In this document: piece by piece, positions 49,543 to 57,602 of the stretch | Layout of the letters: every line of letters starts with the position of its first letter | Numbering within the stretch: position 1 is the stretch's first letter | Translations under genes and position numbers: made by a program | Assembly: GCF_029382255.1 (NCBI RefSeq) | Contig: NZ_JARLLG010000001.1 | Coordinates: 1 to 64,000, forward strand | DNA length: 64,000 nucleotides | Direction of reading: 5' to 3' | Origin: Isoptericola croceus | Lineage (GTDB): Bacteria > Actinomycetota > Actinomycetes > Actinomycetales > Cellulomonadaceae | Notes under the pieces: generated by a model | Database searches by the model: none | The model's input: only the letters and a program-made list of their open reading frames with translations | Told to the model about the DNA's origin: nothing

Positions 49543-50748
49543 ATGAGCACCCCCGGACCGACCGAGACCGTCGGGATCGTCGGCGGCGGCATCGTCGGTC
49601 TCGCCGTCGCCCGCGAGGTCCTGCGACGGCGGCCGGACACGCGGGTCGTCGTCCTCGAGGCGGAGGACCGGCTGGGCGCCCACCAGACCGGCCACAACTC
49701 CGGCGTCGTGCACGCCGGGATCTACTACCGCCCGGGCAGTCTCAAGGCGCGGCTGTGCGCGCGCGGCCGCGACCTGCTCCAGGAGTACTGCGCCGAGCAC
49801 GGCCTGCCGTACCGGGAGGTGGGCAAGCTCGTCGTGGCGGTCGCCGGCACCGAGACCGGCCGGTTCGACGCGCTGGAGCGGACCGCCCGGCAGAACGGGG
49901 TGCCGGGGCTGCGCCGCCTGGACGGCGCCGAGATGCGCGAGGTCGAGCCGCACGTGGCCGGCATCGCGGCCCTGCACTCCCCGCACACGGCCATCACCGA
50001 CTTCGTGGCCGTGTGCGCCCAGCTCGGGCGCGACGTCGAGGCCGCGGGCGGGCAGGTGGTGCTCGGTGCCCGCGTGACCGGCATCGAGCGGTCCGGCGGC
50101 GGTGTGGTCGTGTCCTGCGGGGCCGCGCGGCACACGGTGGACAATCTCGTGGTGTGCGGCGGCCTGCAGTCCGACCGCCTCGCCGGACTGGCCGGGGGAG
50201 AGCGCGGTCCCGTGATCGTGCCGTTCCGCGGCGAGTACCTGACGGTCCGCCCGTCGAAGCGGGACCTGGTGCGCGGCATGGTCTACCCCGTGCCCGACCC
50301 GCGGTACCCGTTCCTGGGCGTGCACTTCACCCGGACCGTCGCCGGTGAGCTCGAGGTCGGGCCCAACGCCGTCCTCGCCCTGGACCGCGCCGGCTACCGG
50401 CGGCTCGCGGTGAGCGTGCGCGACACGGCCGCCGTCCTCGGCTGGCCCGGGTTCTGGCGGATGGCCGCCCGGCACTGGCGCACGGGGGTGCGTGAGGTGT
50501 ACGCCTCGGCCGTGACGTCGGCCGCGATGCGCGCCGCGCGCCGGTACGTCCCCGAGATCGGCGGCGCCGACGTCGTGCGGGGCCGGACCGGGCTGCGAGC
50601 CCAGGCGGTGGCGCGCGACGGCTCCCTCGTGGACGACTTCGTCGTGGAGACGTCCGACGGCGTCACCTGCGTGCGCAACGCGCCCTCGCCCGCCGCGACG
50701 TCGAGCCTCGCGATCGCCGAGCACGTCGTCGACCGGGTCTTTCCGTGA
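49543..50748 (+). CDS. lhgO: L-2-hydroxyglutarate oxidase-like FAD enzyme
   Basis: A 401-residue FAD-dependent oxidoreductase of the DAO family. The dinucleotide site is VGIVGGGIVGLAVAREVLRR, followed by VVVLEAEDRLGAHQTGHNSG and VVHAGIYYRPGSLKARLC, the classic LhgO signature, and a FRGEYLTV and GVHFTRTV region of the substrate domain. LhgO oxidises L-2-hydroxyglutarate to 2-oxoglutarate, feeding electrons to the respiratory chain. ATG 49543 follows AGAGGAG; a TACACT -10 (49496-49501) lies ahead. It sits with a LacI regulator 32 bp downstream in the same direction, an unusual pairing. Confidence 0.9.
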   Translation: MSTPGPTETVGIVGGGIVGLAVAREVLRRRPDTRVVVLEAEDRLGAHQTGHNSGVVHAGIYYRPGSLKARLCARGRDLLQEYCAEHGLPYREVGKLVVAVAGTETGRFDALERTARQNGVPGLRRLDGAEMREVEPHVAGIAALHSPHTAITDFVAVCAQLGRDVEAAGGQVVLGARVTGIERSGGGVVVSCGAARHTVDNLVVCGGLQSDRLAGLAGGERGPVIVPFRGEYLTVRPSKRDLVRGMVYPVPDPRYPFLGVHFTRTVAGELEVGPNAVLALDRAGYRRLAVSVRDTAAVLGWPGFWRMAARHWRTGVREVYASAVTSAAMRAARRYVPEIGGADVVRGRTGLRAQAVARDGSLVDDFVVETSDGVTCVRNAPSPAATSSLAIAEHVVDRVFP

Positions 50749-50780
50749 CCGGCGCTGATAATCTCCCGAGGTGATGAGCG

Positions 50781-51788
50781 ATGCGTGAGGCGACCGTGAC
50801 GATCCACGACGTCGCGCGCCACGCGGGCGTTTCGGCCGCGACGGTGTCGAACTTCTTCAACTGGCCGGACAAGCTGTCGGACAGGATGCGCACCCGCGTC
50901 GAGGCGGCGGTGACCGAGCTCGGCTTCGTGCCGAACATGCCTGCGCGGCAGCTGCGCCGCCAGCGCAGCGGGATCGTCGGCCTCAGCGTCGTCAACGCGT
51001 CCAACCCGTTCTTCGCCGGCATCGCGACGGCGGTGGAGCAGGTCGCCGAGGACGCGGGCCTGTCGGTGGTGGTCGGGTCCTCCCACGAGTCGGCGGACCG
51101 CCAGGAGAAGTTCCTGACCCTGTTCGAGCAGCTCCGCTTCGACGGCGTCGTGGTGGCGCCGTCGGACGACGAGCTCGAGCCGCTGCGCCAGCGCCGCGAC
51201 CGGGGCACACCGGTGGTCCTGGTGGACCACGAGGATCCGGACGGTCGGCTCTCCTCGGTGTCCCTGGACCACCGGGAGGGGGGCCGGATCGCCGCCGAGC
51301 ACCTGGTCACCGCCGGGCGGACCCGGCTGCTGTTCGCGGGCGGCCCGGAGGGTGTGCGGCAGGTCGCCCGCCGGCTCGAGGGCTGTCGCGAGGTGGTCAC
51401 GGGGATCGCCGGCACCCGGCTGGAGGTGGCCCGGTCCGCGGACCTCGACCTCACCGACGGTGAGGAGATGGGCCGGTGGATCGCGGGTCTCGACCTGGCC
51501 GAGCGCCCCGACGCGGTGTTCGCGGGCAACGACCTGCATGCGATCGGCCTGGTGAACGCGCTCGTCGCGAGCGGGGTGGCCGTGCCCGCCGACGTCGCCG
51601 TCGTCGGGTACGACGACATCCCCTTCGCGGCCCGGGCGGCCGTCCCGCTGACGACCGTGCGGCAGCCGATCGCGGAGATGGGACGGGCCGCGGCGCGGCT
51701 GCTGCTGGACGAGATCGCCGAGCCCGGTCGCGAACCGCGTGACGTCGTCTTCCCGCCGGAGCTCGTGGTGCGGGCCTCTGCGCCCTGA
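50781..51788 (+). CDS. LacI-family transcriptional regulator
   Basis: A 335-residue LacI protein: VTIHDVARHAGVSAATVSNF, FNWPDKLSDRMRTRVEAAV, GIVGLSVVNASNPFFAGIAT, FAGNDLHAIGLVNAL and DVAVVGYDDIPFAARA. Ligand and targets unknown; the nearby LhgO gene is the only candidate in its own unit. No second copy of a clear operator was found near it. ATG 50781 has GAGGTG about seven bases ahead. Confidence 0.9.
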   Translation: MREATVTIHDVARHAGVSAATVSNFFNWPDKLSDRMRTRVEAAVTELGFVPNMPARQLRRQRSGIVGLSVVNASNPFFAGIATAVEQVAEDAGLSVVVGSSHESADRQEKFLTLFEQLRFDGVVVAPSDDELEPLRQRRDRGTPVVLVDHEDPDGRLSSVSLDHREGGRIAAEHLVTAGRTRLLFAGGPEGVRQVARRLEGCREVVTGIAGTRLEVARSADLDLTDGEEMGRWIAGLDLAERPDAVFAGNDLHAIGLVNALVASGVAVPADVAVVGYDDIPFAARAAVPLTTVRQPIAEMGRAAARLLLDEIAEPGREPRDVVFPPELVVRASAP

Positions 51789-51793
51789 CGCCG

Positions 51794-51810
51794 CGGGTCG
51801 GCGTGACCCG
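51794..51810. terminator. Small bidirectional terminator hairpin
   Basis: CGGGTC-GGCGT-GACCCG fills the 22-bp space between the convergent LacI and CDF genes. Confidence 0.45.
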
Positions 51811-52482
51811 TCAGTCGTCGTCCTCGACGAGCTCGCCCTCCCACGCCTCGAGCCCCTCGCGCACGGCGAACGCCGCGACGACGAACCCGGCGACCGGGTC
51901 GATCCAGGCCGCGCCCGTCCACCAGAAGGCGAGCAGGCCGGTCAGCGTCGCGACGGACAGCCAGACGCAGACCCGGGTCTCGGCGGCGTCCGCGAGGATG
52001 AGCGGGTCGCCGAGCGCACGGCCCACGCGGTACTTCGCCGCGGCCAGGACGGGCATGACCACGAGCGAGGCCACCAGCACGCCCAGCGCGACCGGGGACG
52101 TCTCCGGCACCTCCCCGGCGATCAGCGCGCGGACACCTTCGACGGTGACCCACGCCGCGAGCAGGAAGAACGTCGCGGCGACCAGGCGCAGCGTGCGGTG
52201 CTCGCGGCGCAGCTCGGAGGGGTCCGGCTCGGCGGCGTCCGGTGCTTCGCCCCCGCGACGCAGCCGGGCGGAGAGGCGGAGGGCCACGAGGACGGCAGCC
52301 ACGGTCTCGATCCCGGAGTCGAGCCCGAACCCGATGACGGAGACGAGGCCGGCCGCGACCCCGGCGCTGATCGCGACGACGCCCTCGACGACGTTGTAGG
52401 CGATGGTCAGGCGGGCCAGCCGCAGGCCGCGACGGGTGAGTGCCGTCGTTGTGCCGCGCTCGAGCCGCGGGACGGCCGTCAC
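51811..52482 (-). CDS. CDF-type (cation diffusion facilitator) transporter
   Basis: A 223-residue membrane protein with about six helices of the CDF type: LTIAYNVVEGVVAISAGVAA, VSVIGFGLDSGIETVAAVLV (the GLDSGIE has the metal-binding Asp and Glu-like positions of TM2), LAAAKYRVGRALGDPLILAD and AWIDPVAGFVVAAFAVREG with the second metal Asp. The usual cytoplasmic C-terminal domain is nearly absent. Members in this position export zinc, cadmium or related metals. GTG 52482 overlaps the stop of the metal sensor by four bases, so they are translated together. Confidence 0.85.
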   Translation of the reverse strand: MTAVPRLERGTTTALTRRGLRLARLTIAYNVVEGVVAISAGVAAGLVSVIGFGLDSGIETVAAVLVALRLSARLRRGGEAPDAAEPDPSELRREHRTLRLVAATFFLLAAWVTVEGVRALIAGEVPETSPVALGVLVASLVVMPVLAAAKYRVGRALGDPLILADAAETRVCVWLSVATLTGLLAFWWTGAAWIDPVAGFVVAAFAVREGLEAWEGELVEDDD

Positions 52483-52850
52483 GCGGCGTCCTCGCGCTCG
52501 GTGCCCGACGTCGGCCCACCGGTCGGACAGGTGCACCCGGGCCCGCAGCAGTCGGGTTCGACGACGAGAGTGAGGCGCAGCAGGTCGTCGAGCGCGTGGG
52601 CCAGGTGCGGGTCGCAGAGGCGGTACTCGGTGCGACGGCCGTCGCGCCGTGCCGTGACCAGGCCGCAACCGCGAAGGCAGGCGAGCTGGTTGGACATGAC
52701 CTGGCGGGACACGCCGAGCAGGGCGGCGAGGTCGGCCGGGTAGGCGGGCGCGTCGCGCAGGGCGAGCAGGACGCGTGCCCGGGTGGGGTCGCCGAGGGCG
52801 TGCCCGAGCCGCGCGAGCGCTGCGGTGTGGGTCGGGGTCGACGTCTCCAT
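52479..52850 (-). CDS. CmtR-like ArsR-family metal sensor
   Basis: A 123-residue ArsR winged helix: LGHALGDPTRARVLLALRDA, DLAALLGVSRQVMSNQLACL. Cys58 and Cys62 (in ACLRGCGLV) plus a C-terminal cluster Cys101, Cys102, Cys106 and Cys108 (EPDCCGPGCTCP) sit at the places of Cys57, Cys61 and Cys102 of Mycobacterium tuberculosis CmtR, which senses cadmium and lead. It probably represses the CDF gene and itself. ATG 52850 lies about seven bases after TACTGT, so the mRNA may be leaderless; ATG 52889 upstream spans the operator and is less likely. Confidence 0.85.
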   Translation of the reverse strand: METSTPTHTAALARLGHALGDPTRARVLLALRDAPAYPADLAALLGVSRQVMSNQLACLRGCGLVTARRDGRRTEYRLCDPHLAHALDDLLRLTLVVEPDCCGPGCTCPTGGPTSGTEREDAA

Positions 52851-52861
52851 GGACCCGACAG

Positions 52862-52877
52862 TACACGGAACCCTGTA
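52862..52877. promoter_or_regulatory. CmtR-like operator candidate
   Basis: TACA-N8-TGTA lies between the metal-sensor gene and the divergent lipoprotein gene, overlapping the sensor promoter. Confidence 0.45.
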
Positions 52878-52923
52878 TTCAGGAGCCATGGATCGTTCCG
52901 GGGCGACCGGCTATCGTCGTCGC

Positions 52924-53709
52924 GTGCTTACCTGCCGTCGGCTCGCCGGCCTCACCGGTGCCCTGCTCCTGTCGGCGTCGCTGGTCGCCTGCACGACGGC
53001 GCCCGAGGATGACGACGGTCCCCCGGCGGCCGTCGTCGAACCGGCGGAGGAACCGTCGGACGACGGCGAGGTCGCCGATCCGGTCGAGGACGCGGAGCCG
53101 GTCGGTGGTGCACCGAGCCCGGATGCCTGCGACGACATCCGCATGGTCGAGGACCGGCAGTACGCGGGTGCGGCGCTCTCCGGGTGCATCTCCGCGCTCC
53201 TGGTCGCGTGGGGGACAGGGCGCGAGTACATGGACGACGGCGACTTCGTCGCCACGGTCGAGTTCGTCTACACCGAGGACGTGCGATCCTTCGACGTCGA
53301 GATGGACGGGGACGTCTCCGGGCGCCTGCGGGTGATCGGCACCGACTCCTGGTTCGACCGGGGCGCGGGCTGGGAGCCCGACGACACGATGGGGCCGCTG
53401 TACGCCGCGCTGTCGGACCCGGCAGCGCTGTTCGAGATCATGCTGCCGGACTCGACGTGGACCGTGCAGCCGGAGCGGGAGCTCATCTCGCTCCCGAACG
53501 GCGACGACGTGGAGGCCTGGGCCGTCACCCTCGACGAGGGCTACGCCCTCGAGGAGATGGAGGTCGAGGCATGGACGCTGTGGTTCGCCGACGACCTCAC
53601 CCCCGTGGGCAACTCCGGCACGTCCGCGATGTGGGGCGTCAGCGCGACCACGACCCAGATCCTCTACGACCTGGGCGACGAGGACATCGTCATCGAGCCG
53701 CCGGTCTGA
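52924..53709 (+). CDS. Lipoprotein of unknown function
   Basis: A 261-residue protein with a lipoprotein signal (RLAGLTGALLLSASLVACTT, lipid Cys22 by this start), a Pro/Glu/Asp-rich linker to about residue 65 and a domain with two further Cys (about residues 70 and 87), then alternating strands (VATVEFVYTEDVRSFDVEMD, LRVIGTDSWFDRGAGWE, WTVQPERELI, AWAVTLDEGYALEEMEVEAW). It resembles LppX/LprAFG-like or DUF-type envelope lipoproteins in general layout, but I do not recognise it. GTG 52924 follows TATCGT (52912-52917) at leaderless spacing; ATG 52888 is an alternative. It shares a promoter region with the metal sensor. Confidence 0.7.
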   Translation: MLTCRRLAGLTGALLLSASLVACTTAPEDDDGPPAAVVEPAEEPSDDGEVADPVEDAEPVGGAPSPDACDDIRMVEDRQYAGAALSGCISALLVAWGTGREYMDDGDFVATVEFVYTEDVRSFDVEMDGDVSGRLRVIGTDSWFDRGAGWEPDDTMGPLYAALSDPAALFEIMLPDSTWTVQPERELISLPNGDDVEAWAVTLDEGYALEEMEVEAWTLWFADDLTPVGNSGTSAMWGVSATTTQILYDLGDEDIVIEPPV

Positions 53710-53746
53710 TCGACCCCGTGCGGATCCTGCCCGCGCGGGGGAGCGG

Positions 53747-55243
53747 TCACGAGCTGACCAGCACCCGCTCCCGCCGCCTGCGCAGGTGCGACAGCACCGT
53801 CAGGCCGACCGAGACGGCGGCGATGCCGAGCAGCGTGGCGGAGATCGGCTTGGTGACGAAGACCGACCAGTCCCCTCCGGAGATCTGCAGCGCCTGGCGT
53901 GCCGCCCGTTCCATGAGCGACCCGAGGATCAGCCCCAGGATCAGCGGTGCCGCCGGGAAGCCGGCGACCCGCATCCCGTAGCCGATCACCCCGAAGCCCA
54001 GCAGCAGCCACAGGTCGAACACGCTGAAGCTCAGCGCGTAGACCCCGATCACGCAGAACACCACGATCAGGGGGAGCAGCATCGCCTTGGGCATCCGGAG
54101 GATCCGGGCGAACAGCGGGATCAGCGGCAGGTTCAGGATCAGCAGCACGAGGTTGCCGACGTACATGCTCGCCACCACGCCCCAGAAGACGTCGGGACGT
54201 TCGGTCATCAGCAACGGCCCAGGCGTCACGCCGAGCACCAGGAGAGCCCCGAGCAGCAATGCCGTCGTGCCCGAACCCGGCACGCCCAAGGTCATCAGCG
54301 GGACGAACGAGCCCACCGCGGCGGCGTTGTTCGCCGCCTCCGGTGCCGCGACGCCCTTGGGGTTGCCGGAGCCGAACGACTCGCCGTCCTTGGCGATCCG
54401 CTTCTCCATCGCGTACCCGAGGAAGGACGCGATGGTCGCTCCCGCACCCGGGAGCACGCCGGTGAAGAACCCGAGGACGGAGGTCCGCGTCATCGGCGGG
54501 GTGATCGAGGCCAGCTCGGACCGGTTCAGCCGCAGCGAGGTGATGGACTTGCCGTCGTCGTTCTGACGTTGCCGCACCAGGCGGAACACCTCGGCGAGAG
54601 CGAAGACGCCCAGGGCGACCACGAGGAAGTCGATGCCGCTGTACAGCTCCGGCAGGTCGAAGCTGAACCGCAGGATGCTGGTCTGCCGGTCGATGCCCAC
54701 GAGCGAGACCATCACGCCGAACACGGCGGCGATCATGCCCTTGGTGAGGTTCTTCCCGGACAGGGACGCGACCGCCGTCAGACCCAGGACCATGAGGGCG
54801 AAGTACTCCGCCGGCCCGAAGCCGATCGCGAACCGTGCCAGCTGCGGTGCCACGATCATGAGGCCGACGACGCCGACGGTGCCGCCGACGAACGAGGCGA
54901 TCGCCGCGATCGCCAGCGCCTTCCCGGCCAGGCCCTGGCGTGCCATCGGATAGCCGTCGAACGAGGTCGCCACCGTCCCGGCGACCCCGGGGGCGTTCAG
55001 CAGGATGGACGACGTCGACCCACCGAAGATCGCCCCGTAGTAGACCCCCGCGAGGAGGATCATCGCCGAAGCCGGCTCCATCGAGAACACGATCGGCATC
55101 ATCAGCGCGATCGCGGCCATCGGGCCCAGGCCCGGCAGCATGCCCACGATCGTCCCGACGAGGACGCCGATGAGCACGTAGAGCAGGTTCTCCGGCGTGA
55201 GCGCGACCGCGAACCCACCGGCAAGCTGGTTCAGGATGTCCAT
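53747..55243 (-). CDS. tctA: Tripartite tricarboxylate transporter permease TctA
   Basis: The large membrane subunit, 498 residues and about 11-12 helices, of a TTT importer for citrate-like carboxylates. It has the TctA signatures: VGMLPGLGPMAAIALMMPIV near the start, GGSTSSILLNAPGVAGTVAT, and in the second half GVLPGAGATIASFLGYAMEK and NNAAAVGSFVPLMTLGVPGS. The repeated PGxGP/A motifs form the substrate site. It is the last gene of the transporter unit, 10 bp after TctB, and converges on the lipoprotein gene. Confidence 0.96.
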   Translation of the reverse strand: MDILNQLAGGFAVALTPENLLYVLIGVLVGTIVGMLPGLGPMAAIALMMPIVFSMEPASAMILLAGVYYGAIFGGSTSSILLNAPGVAGTVATSFDGYPMARQGLAGKALAIAAIASFVGGTVGVVGLMIVAPQLARFAIGFGPAEYFALMVLGLTAVASLSGKNLTKGMIAAVFGVMVSLVGIDRQTSILRFSFDLPELYSGIDFLVVALGVFALAEVFRLVRQRQNDDGKSITSLRLNRSELASITPPMTRTSVLGFFTGVLPGAGATIASFLGYAMEKRIAKDGESFGSGNPKGVAAPEAANNAAAVGSFVPLMTLGVPGSGTTALLLGALLVLGVTPGPLLMTERPDVFWGVVASMYVGNLVLLILNLPLIPLFARILRMPKAMLLPLIVVFCVIGVYALSFSVFDLWLLLGFGVIGYGMRVAGFPAAPLILGLILGSLMERAARQALQISGGDWSVFVTKPISATLLGIAAVSVGLTVLSHLRRRRERVLVSS

Positions 55244-55253
55244 GGTGCGTTCC

Positions 55254-55703
55254 TCACAACGGCAGCGGGCCGGACGGAAGGGTGATGCCCAGCGCGTAGG
55301 CCAGGGTGGCGTGCAGGCCCGCGGCGATCCCGATCGCGACGGCGGCGTTGACCCAGTGCCTGCGGTAGCCGAGGTAGAAGGCCATCGCGAACAGGTAGAC
55401 CGCGGTGGTCAGCGCGAAACCCAGCGGCACCAGCAGCGCGATGTAGAAGACCATCGAGATCAGCATGACGATGGCGTCCCGCCGACCCGGCTCGCTCGTC
55501 GGCTCCGCCGCGGTGGGTCGCTGCAGGAACAGCAGCCCCGACAGCACCAGCATGGACAGGCCCAGCACCTTCGGGAAGGTGGCAGGCTGCATGGACACCT
55601 CGAGCGCGAAGTCCGGGATGCGGAACGCGATGACGAGGTAGCCCACGGAGAACAGTGCGATCGCGATCGCCACGAGCCGTTGACCGGTCATGATGGAGCG
55701 CAC
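55254..55703 (-). CDS. tctB: TctB small permease subunit
   Basis: A 149-residue membrane protein with four helices (LVAIAIALFSVGYLVIAFRI, KVLGLSMLVLSGLLFLQ, IVMLISMVFYIALLVPLGFA, INAAVAIGIAAGLHATLAYA-type end) and the typical TctB loop MQPATFPKVLGL. It complements TctA. GTG 55703 is five bases after GGGAGG. Confidence 0.9.
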   Translation of the reverse strand: MRSIMTGQRLVAIAIALFSVGYLVIAFRIPDFALEVSMQPATFPKVLGLSMLVLSGLLFLQRPTAAEPTSEPGRRDAIVMLISMVFYIALLVPLGFALTTAVYLFAMAFYLGYRRHWVNAAVAIGIAAGLHATLAYALGITLPSGPLPL

Positions 55704-55784
55704 GATGCCTCCCTCTCGGGGTGTGTGACTGATGGGTGCGGGGCTGTCGGGGCTGTCGGGCCGTCGGTGGCCCGCTGCCTGCGA

Positions 55785-56798
55785 CTACGAGCTCAGGCCG
55801 ATGTCGGTCAGGATCGACTCGAACTGCGTGCTCTGCTCGTCGAGGAAGACCCCGAACTCGGCGCTGTCCATGTAGGCGTCGTCCCAGCCCAGGCGATCCC
55901 GCTCGGTGGCCCAGGTGTCGAGCTCGAGCATGTCGGCGAACAGCTGCTCGTAGTAGGCCACCTGCGCGTCCGTCAGGCCGGCCGGGCCCATGACACCCCG
56001 CCAGATGTCGAACGTGAAGTCGATGCCGGACTCCTGCAGCGTCGGCACGTCGGGCAACGCCTCGACGCGCTCCTCGCTCGAGACGGCGACGATCCGGACG
56101 TCCCCGGAGGCGACGAGCGGGATGGCGGACGCCACGTCGGTGACGACGGCGTCGGTGTGCCCGCCCACGGTGGCGAGCAGTGCCTCACCGCCACCCTCGA
56201 AGGAGATGTAGTTGACGTCTGCGGCCGAGACCCCCGCCGCGCCCGCCGCACCCGCGATGGCGATGTGGTCCATGCTGCCCACGGCGGAGCCGCCGCCGAT
56301 GCTGAAGCCCCGCGGGTCGGCCGCGATCTCGGCGAACAGGTCCTCCGCCGTCTGGATGTCGGAGTCGGCGGCGACCCCGTACACCGAGTAGTCGGCGATC
56401 AACCGGGCGATCGGGGTGAAGTCCGTGTGGTCGTGGGGCGAGGCTCCGGACAACGGCACGAGGATGATCGGCGGGCTCGTCACGAACAGGGTGTGCGGGT
56501 CGCTCTCCTTCGAGGCGACGTGCGACCAACCGATCGATCCGCCGCCGCCCTCCATGTTCGTGACGGGGAGCCGCACGTCGATCAGGTCGGACCCCTCCAG
56601 CACGTTGGCGGAGGTGCGGGCGAGCGTGTCCCAGCCGCCTCCGGCGCCGGCCGGCGCGATGTACTCGATCGACCCGGTCGGCGCCCAGGGGCCGTCGTCG
56701 TCGGCGCTGCCGCTGGCCGTGCCGCCGCTGCAGGCCGCGCAGACCAGTGTGAGCGCGGCTGCCGTCGCGGCAGTGATCTGAAACATGCCTCGTCGCAT
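55785..56798 (-). CDS. tctC: TctC solute-binding lipoprotein of the TTT importer
   Basis: A 337-residue binding protein with a lipoprotein signal (TAAALTLVCAACSG, lipid Cys23). It has the Bug/TctC layout: IEYIAPAGAGGGWDTLART, VTNMEGGGGSIGWSHVAS, PIARLIADYSVYGVAADS, GGSAVGSMDHIAIAG and IVAVSSEERVEALPDVPTLQ. It catches a carboxylate for TctAB. ATG 56798 follows GAAGGAGG. Its upstream region contains an inverted repeat (56896-56912) fit for the adjacent response regulator. Confidence 0.93.
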   Translation of the reverse strand: MRRGMFQITAATAAALTLVCAACSGGTASGSADDDGPWAPTGSIEYIAPAGAGGGWDTLARTSANVLEGSDLIDVRLPVTNMEGGGGSIGWSHVASKESDPHTLFVTSPPIILVPLSGASPHDHTDFTPIARLIADYSVYGVAADSDIQTAEDLFAEIAADPRGFSIGGGSAVGSMDHIAIAGAAGAAGVSAADVNYISFEGGGEALLATVGGHTDAVVTDVASAIPLVASGDVRIVAVSSEERVEALPDVPTLQESGIDFTFDIWRGVMGPAGLTDAQVAYYEQLFADMLELDTWATERDRLGWDDAYMDSAEFGVFLDEQSTQFESILTDIGLSS

Positions 56799-56895
56799 GG
56801 GTGCCCTCCTTCGGGTGAGCGCCCGGGGTCAGGTCCGGGCAGCTGGTGGGCACAGCGAATCATCGGCCGACGGCCACGTGAAGCCTTGCGTAGGT

Positions 56896-56912
56896 TGTCC
56901 ACACAGTGGACA
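56896..56912. promoter_or_regulatory. Inverted repeat before tctC, candidate response-regulator site
   Basis: TGTCCAC-ACA-GTGGACA is a perfect 7-bp inverted repeat about 100 bp ahead of tctC. Two direct TGTGGTC copies (56923-56929 and 56932-56938) lie beside it, reaching into the end of the response-regulator gene. Confidence 0.5.
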
Positions 56913-56936
56913 TAGCGGCCTCTGTGGTCTTTGTGG

Positions 56937-57602
56937 TCACCCGGACCAGCTGTACCGGTGCTCGGGCCGGCCACGGGAGCCGTAGCGCATGGTCATCTCG
57001 GCCAGGCCCTGCGTGACGAGGTGCTCCAGGTACCGCCGGGCGCTCACCCGGGAGATCCCGGCGAGCTCGGCGCACTCGGCGGCGGACACGGGCTCGCCGG
57101 CCTCGCGCAGCGCGGCGCTGACCAGCTCGATCGTCGGTGCGGCCAAGCCCTTGGGGAGGCGGTTGCGCGACACCGGGCTGCGGAAGAGCTGGTCCACCTC
57201 CTCCTGCGAGACCGACGCGGACTCGCGCAGGTGGCGCCGGCTCGCGGCGTAGCGCTCCAGCTGGACGCGCAGGGCGTCGAACGTGAACGGCTTGATCAGG
57301 TAGTGCACGACGCCGCCACGCAGGGCCGCCTGCACCGTCCCGGCGTCCTGCGCGGCGGTGACCGCCAGGACGTCCACCGCCTGACCGTGGTCCCGCAGGG
57401 CACTGATCACCTCCAGGCCGGAGCGGTCCGGGAGGTAGATGTCGAGCAGGACCAGATCGGGCTCGAGCCTCGCGACGGCGCTGAGGGCGTCGGCCGCGTT
57501 GTGCGCGGTGCCGCACACCTCGAACCCGTCCACCCGCTCGACGAACCCACGGTGGACCTTGGCCACCATGAAGTCGTCGTCGACCACCAGCACTGTGATC
57601 AT
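56937..57602 (-). CDS. CitB/DpiA-type response regulator
   Basis: A 221-residue regulator with a receiver (1-122; VLVVDDDFMVAKVHRGFVER, phospho-Asp54 in LVLLDIYLPDRSG, VVHYLIKPFTFDALRVQL) and a C-terminal helix-turn-helix (about 165-215; PVSAAECAELAGISRVSARR, YLEHLVTQGLAEMTMRYGSR), as in CitB, DcuR and DctR. It should switch on the tctCBA genes directly downstream. It overlaps the kinase gene by four bases. Confidence 0.93.
   Translation of the reverse strand: MITVLVVDDDFMVAKVHRGFVERVDGFEVCGTAHNAADALSAVARLEPDLVLLDIYLPDRSGLEVISALRDHGQAVDVLAVTAAQDAGTVQAALRGGVVHYLIKPFTFDALRVQLERYAASRRHLRESASVSQEEVDQLFRSPVSRNRLPKGLAAPTIELVSAALREAGEPVSAAECAELAGISRVSARRYLEHLVTQGLAEMTMRYGSRGRPEHRYSWSG

Noticed and set aside
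53730-53739. CCCGCGCGGG palindrome between lipoprotein and TctA genes
   Set aside because: Could be a terminator for convergent genes but is too short and GC-simple to call.
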